Source: Atkinsonella hypoxylon
Lineage: Eukaryota; Ascomycota; Sordariomycetes; Hypocreales; Clavicipitaceae
Direction of reading: 5' to 3'
DNA: 64,000 bases
Assembly: GCA_000729835.1 (NCBI GenBank)
Contig: JFHB01000020.1
Location: 1-64,000, forward strand
Below the pieces are notes generated by a model. That model worked only from the letters and a program-made list of their open reading frames with translations. It had not been told where the DNA came from and searched no databases. Below are positions 57,292 to 64,000 of this stretch, one piece after another. Each line of letters opens with the position of its first letter. Positions within the stretch are counted from its first letter, which is position 1. The position numbers and the translations under genes are program-made.

Positions 57292-58989
57292 ATGGAGCCG
57301 CTCAACCAGCTCAAGCGTCGCTCCACCGACCTCTTCAAACAGGCACAGCAGAATATGCCCAATATGCCCAATATGCCCAATATGCCGAACCTACCCAAGA
57401 ATGTGAACTTACCAAACTTCCCTGAAATTCAAAAAAAGATTCCGTCTTTACCGCAATTCCGCCAAAGAAAATCCTATCCCGACGACACCGTTCAGGCTAC
57501 CTGGGAGCGCATTGACATTCCCTCTCTGCCCCGGTCCTCGCATTCTCTTAATGTTATATCAGGTTGTGCTTATATTTTCGGCGGTGAGGTTGAACCTCGT
57601 AAACCCGTTGACAATGATATGCACGTCATCCGGCTACCATTCAGCAGCGCTGGCGCGGACTATTATACCGTTAAAGCTAAGGCAGCAGTTCCGCCTGAAC
57701 ACACGACTCCCAAGCAGATACCTGAAGAGGGCCCCGAGCAAGTACCACAAAGCAGCTTAGACGAAGTGCCCCTCGAAGATTCCCTCAAATCCAAAGGGAA
57801 GGAAATCGCAACAGACGATAGACCAGAATTGAGCAACGTTCCGTCCCCGCGGGTCGGACATGCCACCGCAGTCATTGGCTCACGCATCTTCCTGTTCGGC
57901 GGTCGAGGTGGCCCAGATATGAAACCTCTCGAAGAAGCAGGTCGAGTCTGGGCATACGACACCCGCTCTCATCGATGGACCTATCTTGATCCCGCGCCCG
58001 CAGTTAAAGGCGGCGCAATTGTACCTCACCCTGCTCCACGGAGCTATCACTGCGCTACAGCTACTGATCGTCCTCGCGACTTCTTTAGCTCTACTGGTCG
58101 TCCCAAGAAGCCGCAAACCTGGCGCCAATGGGCAGTGGGCGACATATCCAAGAAGGGCATCCCGCAAGACCCTGTAGTAGGTTACGTTGCCGAATCAGCT
58201 GTCGACGAAGATACGAATGGTTACGGAACTTTCTTCGTTCACGCTGGCTGTCTTGCCAGTGGTGACCGTACCAGTGATCTCTGGGCTTTTGACGTCCACA
58301 CACGCACCTGGACAGAGTTACCCGCAGCGCCAGGTCCCCCTCGTGGCGGTTCCGCCATCTGCGTGAGCAAGAGCCGGCTCTACCGATTTGGCGGTTTCGA
58401 CGGGAAGAATGAAATCGGCGGTCAACTCGACTTTTTGCATCTAGAAGTAGAAACATTCGACGATGGCCACAGCAAAGGCGAGGTGTCCATCCATGCCCGA
58501 GCAGGCTGGCAAACCATCTTACAGGACAACATTGATGCGTCATCAACTGAATTTCATGCCGAGGCCCATCAAAGATGGCCCACTCCTCGAAGCGTCGCCT
58601 CGTTCCATGCGCTCACCGTGGGAGGAGGTAAAGAAGTTCTCGTCCTGTGCATGGGCGAGCAAAGTCCGAGTGCCGATGGGCATGCAGAAGCAGGTTCATT
58701 CTTCAGCGACGTATGGACGTTCCAGGTGCCTCCTCTGGGAATGAGCGCCGCCAGTCTCTCGGCAGCCATGCTCCAGGCAATGGGACGGAAAACTGGCGAG
58801 GGCAAGTGGGAGAAGCTGCGGACTGGGCCATATGATGATGAAAGAGGTGATGGGGTGCCAACTGAAAGAGGATGGTTAGCAAGCGCACCGATGACGGATT
58901 TGGAGGAATCGGCAATCGTCATTTGGGGTGGGCTCGGACCTGATAACAAGCGCATCGGCGACGGTTGGATACTACGACTGGGACAGTAA
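57292..58989 (+). CDS. Kelch-repeat beta-propeller protein
   Basis: A single exon of 565 residues from ATG 57292. After a short N-terminal region with NMPNMPNMPNMPN and Pro/Asn-rich sequence come kelch units with paired hydrophobic strands, GG and the W/Y spacing: PRSSHSLNVISGCAYIFGGE, PRVGHATAVIGSRIFLFGGR with VWAYDTRSHRWT, DLWAFDVHTRTWTELP, PRGGSAICVSKSRLYRFGGF and a final SAIVIWGGLG. This predicts a six-bladed propeller, probably cytosolic, used for protein binding. Fungal relatives are often annotated as galactose oxidase/kelch or nitrile-specifier-like, but no catalytic residues can be named. There is no signal peptide. A charged 60-residue insert lies between blades 1 and 2. Confidence 0.9.
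   Translation: MEPLNQLKRRSTDLFKQAQQNMPNMPNMPNMPNLPKNVNLPNFPEIQKKIPSLPQFRQRKSYPDDTVQATWERIDIPSLPRSSHSLNVISGCAYIFGGEVEPRKPVDNDMHVIRLPFSSAGADYYTVKAKAAVPPEHTTPKQIPEEGPEQVPQSSLDEVPLEDSLKSKGKEIATDDRPELSNVPSPRVGHATAVIGSRIFLFGGRGGPDMKPLEEAGRVWAYDTRSHRWTYLDPAPAVKGGAIVPHPAPRSYHCATATDRPRDFFSSTGRPKKPQTWRQWAVGDISKKGIPQDPVVGYVAESAVDEDTNGYGTFFVHAGCLASGDRTSDLWAFDVHTRTWTELPAAPGPPRGGSAICVSKSRLYRFGGFDGKNEIGGQLDFLHLEVETFDDGHSKGEVSIHARAGWQTILQDNIDASSTEFHAEAHQRWPTPRSVASFHALTVGGGKEVLVLCMGEQSPSADGHAEAGSFFSDVWTFQVPPLGMSAASLSAAMLQAMGRKTGEGKWEKLRTGPYDDERGDGVPTERGWLASAPMTDLEESAIVIWGGLGPDNKRIGDGWILRLGQ
57352..57387 (+). repeat. 9-bp coding tandem repeat (AATATGCCC x4)
   Basis: Three perfect AATATGCCC units and a fourth AATATGCCG encode NMP four times at the start of the kelch protein. 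Being a multiple of three, copy-number change would keep frame. Confidence 0.95.
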
Positions 58990-60027
58990 GACTGATTCTC
59001 GATTTCACTCATGTTGGAGGAATGCATTTGATCAACTGGACTGTCCCGTAATAGAGGTCCGCCATTGTAAAATGAATGTCAGCAAAAGAGCCCGTTAAAC
59101 TATTTGATCAATAAACAAGGAACAATGTATGATGCTGAAATTTTCTCTGCCCCTGTAGAAGGGTAGGTAGGTGAATGCACTTTTGGCCTAGCATCTCTAA
59201 TGAGTTAGTGAAAGCCATAGTTGTTGGGTCGGGAGCTGCTTTCTTCAACACTGTCGTCACCACCAGCCTCTTACCAACTGATCGTCATGACGCCCACCAT
59301 CGTACCCAGCACTCCAGCAAGGCGACCTCGTTCTCCAATGACGTTGGAAGCACCAATGTCAACAAGGAAGCTAAATGCACGAATGCCTTTCCAATCTCGT
59401 CTCGAACACGAGTAAGTCTAGATTCACTCGATAGATCCCACTTGATGAAAATTATACCCAGGGTGGACATCTCGCCAACGCTCCTACGACCACATGGCAG
59501 AATGCTCGGCTCGACACGATGGTGCGCTGGCAGGTCAGGCGACAGGATTCGACACGCATCTCGGCGAAGTCCCTTGTGGGACCAGTCAACCCCTTGCCAT
59601 GCTAGACGCAACGTGAATGAACATGCGGCTAGGACCGAGTTGAAGTGCTGGACAAATGTGGTCTTCTGCACGATGCGTTTGGCTGCGGGAGCATAGAGCG
59701 GGAAGATGGCTACATACGGGGTAACTGGCTTGACGGTCGCAGCTGTGGTTATATCATGGAGTTGCTTCTTGACACAATGATGACATGATTGCTGCACCTT
59801 TCTTCATCGTTTGTGCGGATTGACTCGGCACTCGAGACATTTGAATGTGATGAATTTCACTGACCCTGAGCTATGTTTGTCTATACCATTACAACACGTT
59901 TCACCATGGCGCTATATACAGTTAAAACAGCACTCGGATAGACCGCGCCGAAGCCCGTCTCGCCCGGGTGTTCCAGTCCCGATATTCCCTTGCCACAGAA
60001 CGGAGAACGGTGGAAATCAAAATAGTT
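58990..60027. other. Convergent region, no gene supported
   Basis: Two overlapping frames on opposite strands (plus 59175-59696, with ATG; minus 59285-59797, no ATG) are about 170 codons each, and neither shows a domain. The rest is the 3' flanks of the kelch gene and the complex I gene. Confidence 0.45.
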
Positions 60028-61182
60028 CTACAAATCTGCCCTCGTCTTCTCGATACCCCACGGCTCATCCAACAGGTTCGTCTGCCCCTTGCTGTTCTCA
60101 CAAGTCTTTCGTCCGGTCAGGGGTCCAGCCTTGGGCATCTTGACCGCAGCACTGGCATCTCCAGCGCTTGCTTTCAAAGCTTTGAGAAGGTCGACGACTG
60201 TCTCGGGGGTAAGGTCCTCGTAGTAGTCATCGTTGATCTGGATCATGGGGGCGTTGACGCAGGCGCCGAGGCATTCTACCTCGATGAATGTGAAGAGGCC
60301 GTCAGGCGTAGTCTCGCCCTGCTTGATGCCGAGGTGGTCCTTGATGGCCTTGACGATGACGTCGGATCCGCAGCCGCCTAGTTGGCAGGGCGTCTATCAG
60401 GAAGTCAGAAAATCCCATTCAATTCCAACAGCCTGTCTGTATTCTTTTTTTCGTTTCTTTTTTCCTCTTCCCTCTTTCAGGCCCTTCACGACAATACACT
60501 AGCGTAATTCTAGGGGTAGCGGAGTGACAGATACGTACCGTTGTGCATGCCTGAACGAAGAACTTGCCGACGGGCGTTCGATTGTACATGGTGTAGAAGG
60601 AAGCCACTTCGTAGACTCGCATGGGGGGTATTTCTAACAGGCGGGCGACCTCGTTCATGAGGCTAATGCTGGTGAAGCCGTGCTGGCGCTGGCCCAGATC
60701 CAGCAGCGGCATTACGGCGGCTTTTTTGTACTGTTCGGGGTATCGCTTGAGGATTTTGGCGATGACAGCCTCGTTCTCCTTGTTGAATTTGAAGGGTATG
60801 TCGGGGTTATTGTCTGCGGTATTTCGGTGCTGAAAGGATGCCTATATTAGCTGGGACTATCCTCCTCATTCATATACATTCATTACTGTCGTCGGTGAAC
60901 TGATGACGTGTGGGTTGCAAGTACTGCTTTGTGTTGTGTCTAGTTGCTGTTGGTTCGGACGCTCGAGGCGTCCCGAGTCGACTCCAATCTATAGCTCGGG
61001 GATTCCATGATTCAAAAGAATTAACCGGTATCGCGCGCGCTGGTGCTAAAGATACGTACAACCATGAGAGAATCGCTCGCCCGGCAAGCTGTGAGGGAGA
61101 AGGCCCGAGTTTGCGGTCGGGCCACGCGCGAAGCCACGCGGGCACATAAGCGGAACAGAGAGGGCGTCATCTTGCTTGCCAT
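60028..61182 (-). CDS. NADH:ubiquinone oxidoreductase 24-kDa subunit
   Basis: Three exons (61182-61060, 60829-60539, 60393-60028), all phase 0, give 259 residues. This is the NDUFV2/NuoE homologue (nuo-24 in Neurospora), part of the NADH-dehydrogenase module of complex I in the mitochondrial matrix, and carries a [2Fe-2S] cluster (N1a). The N-terminus is a basic mitochondrial presequence (FRLCARVASRVARPQTRAFS). Typical blocks are DNNPDIPFKFNKENE, ILKRYPEQYKKAAVMPLLDL, QRQHGFTSISLMNEVA, RVYEVASFYTMYNRTPVGKF. Cluster ligands are in VQACTTTPCQLGGCGSD and ECLGACVNAP (Cys-x4-Cys and Cys-x3-Cys). The C-terminal GIEKTRADL is usual for fungal subunits. A second ATG five codons in (MTPSLF) is an alternative start. 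Confidence 0.96.
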
Positions 61183-61615
61183 TGTGATAATAGCTGAGTG
61201 ACAACCGAGCAAGAACGGTCGGGTGGACAAAGGGCGGAGGATGGTGAAGTGCTCGAGTGAGTTGTTCACGGCAGCGCTTCAGGCTGGTCGAATTGTCCAG
61301 TCAATCAATAACCTCGCCAAAGGTTTGGTTGCTTGCAAATAAAAGGGTGTGATTGGTGGATCGGGTGATGATCGGATAATGGAGCGGAGAGATCTCATTG
61401 TCGGCGAAGGCTGGTCTCGAACCCATGAGTTGCAGGGGAACATGAGCATCACTGAGGCCTTTGAGGCCTTTGATGTCATTTCTTTGCGGCCAAAAGAAAT
61501 GTTGACTTGAATCACACATCATTGGTCGCTATTGTGTACGAAAGTCATGAGCTAAGAAACGAAAATAAATAATGGTGTCCCTATACTGCTTCCTTTTCCA
61601 GAATCAAATAGTTAG
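61183..61615. other. Intergenic, no gene seen
   Basis: The complex I gene's upstream region and 3' flank of the FAD oxidoreductase. Nothing else seen. Confidence 0.5.
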
Positions 61616-63135
61616 TTAACTCCTGTCCTCTAACTCATTCAACAAGTCCCTCAACTCATCAGTCAGCCCCATCTGCGAACCAATCTCCATCTCCATCACT
61701 CGCCTCGCCCTCTCCTCACTCGCGACATACTCCTCTGGCATCGCAAAGGTCTCGCGCCTGCCGAGCATCATTTCCGCCACCCTTATCCCGCAACGTGCAG
61801 CGGAAGGCATCCCGTGCCCGGAATAACCAGCACTAATCCACAAATGTCCCTCCCCATCATCATCATCTGCCTTCCCTCCAAAGGCAGCAGGGACACGACC
61901 GACCCATGGATGAAGGTCCTTTGCAAGTCCCATGACTCCCGTCCATTCATATTTCGCCTCCAGTCGCTCTCTCTCCTCTTGCCCAGTTCCCCGGAGCTTA
62001 ACTCGGTGCCGAAGCTCATGGCGGAGTTTCTCCCCGATCACATCGTTTACCACGCTGTCATCCCAGATGCCCTCCTCCGCACCGGGTACGCTTAACCGCT
62101 CACCTCCCAAAATTATAATCCCGTCGTTATCCCGTTGGATCAAGTAGTCGTCGTCATTGCCTTCCGTTATCCACACATGGGTATGCTCAAGAGGAATATC
62201 ACCCGTCGGCGGGACCAGCCCTACAATTTGACCTCGGACGGGGGTGATTATGCCCGTCATCTTGGGCAGCAGGTAAGACGTGTAGCCGTTGCAAGCGAGC
62301 AATACATCGTTGCAAGCTATTTGTCCGCGAGGCGTGTGAACAATCCACCCATTGCCAACATGCTGAAGATGCTCCACGGGCGTATGAGTCTGCAAATTGT
62401 ATCTTGGAGAAGGATGCTCTTGTACAAGGTCCTCCAGGACCCACGCCACCAGTTTATAAGGCCACAATTTGGCCGCATTCGGCTGATACACAGCACCAAG
62501 TGCATCAGGCACTCGTAGCATTGTGAGTCCCTCGTCGTCGTCAACCAAGGTGGCCATCTCAGCAAGATCAGGATGCTCGCGCCTCATCCCCTCAAAGATC
62601 TTCTCAACCATGTCCAAGGCATGCTGTTCAAATATTGCATGAACTCCCCCCACTGTATGCCAGTCGCATGAGATGTTGTTCTTCACTACAAAGTCTTTGA
62701 GGAATGCATACGTGCCCAGCTCGAAACGTGCCACGCTAGGCTTGGACTTGTACACCATGGGCTGGCAGTGGCCACCATTCTTCATCGTCCATATTAGCTC
62801 TCGCGTAAAACACAGGTATTTAGGCTTGTTCGTAACCAAAGAAATGGGAAATTCCTGGAGAGGGACATGCTTGGTCTGCTTACCCGCCCAGTGGCTCCCC
62901 AGCACGCTTCTCTCGCTTCTACATGTACGACGGCTCGACCTCCAGCGATAAGCTCCTTGGCGGCAAATGTACCGGTGATGCCAGTGCCGACGACAACGAC
63001 GTCAGCCGTAGCAGGAAGCCTCTCGGTACTTCTGTGACCTAGCAAAATAGTTGAAGGATCCCTATGCCAGTATGAGTGCGTACTGTCGGCGGTTGGGGGC
63101 CCAGGCTGGCCTTTCTGTAGCTGTGCGCCGACCAT
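61616..63135 (-). CDS. FAD-dependent oxidoreductase (DAO family)
   Basis: Two exons, 63135-62884 and 62779-61616 (104-bp intron, phase 0), give 471 residues. The intron separates WGATGR from NGGHCQP, an unbroken block in this family, which fixes both splice sites. The Rossmann FAD site is ATADVVVVGTGITG (GxGxxG from Gly50), followed by VEAREACWGATGRNGGHC. The C-terminal FAD-contact block is HLWISAGYSGHGMPSAARCG. It belongs to the D-amino-acid/glycine/sarcosine oxidase superfamily (PF01266), in the fungal YgaF/PuuB-like branch that usually oxidises amines or amino acids. There is no signal peptide and no clear peroxisomal targeting end (the C-terminus reads NELEDRS). Substrate is not predictable. 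Confidence 0.9.
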
Positions 63136-64000
63136 GATGTAATCTTGGTGCTGTCTTTCAATATCACTAACGCTCGCCAGGATTCCACGTGCGCTTGGCT
63201 TCTAGTCGGAGCGGAAGAAAAATCCCGCCAAGTTTTGTTGGGAATTTGGCTCTTTATGTCTAGTAAGGTATATAATATCCATGTACAAAGTATGAGAGTG
63301 GCGCACGTCGTGATCACGTTCCTTCGTTAACTAGCTCCCCGTAGTACAGCCACAGCCCCGCAACGGCCCCGCAACGGAAAGCTACCCGCTAGAAGAAATC
63401 ATTCAATTGTACACACACGTACACACAGTGGCTGGGTTCATAAGTCTGTTCGTGCCATTTTGCCGTAGAACCATGACTGACAACTAATTGGCATGTTCCA
63501 CGCCCAAGAGCTCTATGCCCCAAGACGCCATTCAGATCCGCCTTGCTCCTGCAACGATACCAGTACCCATCAATGACAGCTCCTGCCAGGCGCAACATAT
63601 CTATATCTACATTTATTGTGCATTCATTCCGACGCCTTGTACATCCCACAAAAAGCCAGAATTTACCCTTTTTATATGCCCCATTCACCATACAGCTGTT
63701 CTTCGGTGAGGCTTTTTCCCATCGCCAAGCTTTGCAGCATCCTCGATCCCTTATGATACCACGACCTGTGACAAAGGAAAATCGATCGAAAGCTCGATCA
63801 TGAGCATGTTGCATATCCCAGGGGCTGCCACTGGTGTATTGTCATCTCAAGACGTCGTTCATAAAATCCACTTGTACAAGTTCCAGCACAAGACCTGCTG
63901 GCTAACACTCATCACTACACCATCCTCTTGGTGTAAAGGGTATATCTTGAGTAGTCATAATAACGCTTCGGTATTTGCGCTCATCAATGTAGAAAAAAGA
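63136..64000. other. Window edge, no gene supported
   Basis: Upstream of the FAD oxidoreductase. An antisense frame at 63389-63814 overlaps plus frames and shows no domain or good start. A CGCAACGGCCC duplication occurs near 63360-63380. Confidence 0.45.

Noticed and set aside
59175..59797. Opposing frames of about 170 codons between kelch and complex I genes
   Set aside because: The plus frame has an ATG, the minus one does not; both are Ser/Arg/His-rich by composition and show no family resemblance. Left as intergenic.
61405..61435. tRNA-like B-box (GGTCTCGAACC on plus)
   Set aside because: The reverse strand reads a B-box-like GGTTCGAGACC, but no proper A-box, acceptor stem or cloverleaf can be built upstream of it. 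No convincing tRNA was found anywhere in the window.
63389..63814. 141-codon antisense frame near the right edge
   Set aside because: The sequence is not protein-like, it overlaps plus frames, and there is no homology I can recall.

Overview
The window is nuclear DNA from a filamentous ascomycete (Pezizomycotina, probably Sordariomycetes and possibly Hypocreales; the genus is not claimed). Coding genes have short introns of about 50-190 bp with GTAAGT-like donors and CTAAC/CTGAC-like branch sites. The gene set fits: ILV2, GAL1, a 26-residue copper metallothionein of the Neurospora type, an AA11 chitin LPMO, a cutinase, a fungal M14A carboxypeptidase and an ATR1-like MFS pump. Bases 1-2050 form a TA-saturated block with no usable reading frame, as left by repeat-induced point mutation (RIP). 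Twelve multi-exon models were rebuilt by hand from protein continuity, splice signals and exact phase closure; two further genes are intronless in the conserved part.

Layout. 1-9.3 kb is an accessory segment: RIP block, a broken PD-(D/E)XK-like (DUF7924-like) gene on minus, a divergent CK1-like kinase on plus, kinase and CCHC zinc-knuckle relics, then an intact paralogue of the nuclease-like gene. 10.1-12.7 kb has an EthD-like protein and a secreted, probably GPI-anchored cutinase. 12.7-17.7 kb has no gene I can support, apart from a GGGGTTT array. 17.7-26.1 kb carries the MFS transporter, ILV2 and a C2H2 zinc-finger protein. 26.1-35.7 kb is gene-poor with decayed genes: a Q-rich relic with CAG/CAA changed to TAG/TAA, an ankyrin pseudogene beside a TA-rich island, and an F-box-like relic.

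35.7-64 kb is mostly ordinary: GAL1, an unknown 247-residue protein, the metallothionein, a four-helix membrane protein, a RING-CH E3 ligase, a large sterol-glucosyltransferase-like protein with a VPS13-like tail, carboxypeptidase A, AA11 LPMO, a kelch protein, the 24-kDa complex I subunit and a FAD oxidoreductase. These are independent single-gene units; I see no biosynthetic cluster.

The most interesting part is the left end: a nuclease-like family in two copies, one killed by an exact 11-bp tandem duplication, with a CK1-like kinase lacking the HRD arginine between them. A two-part nuclease/kinase system is only an inference.
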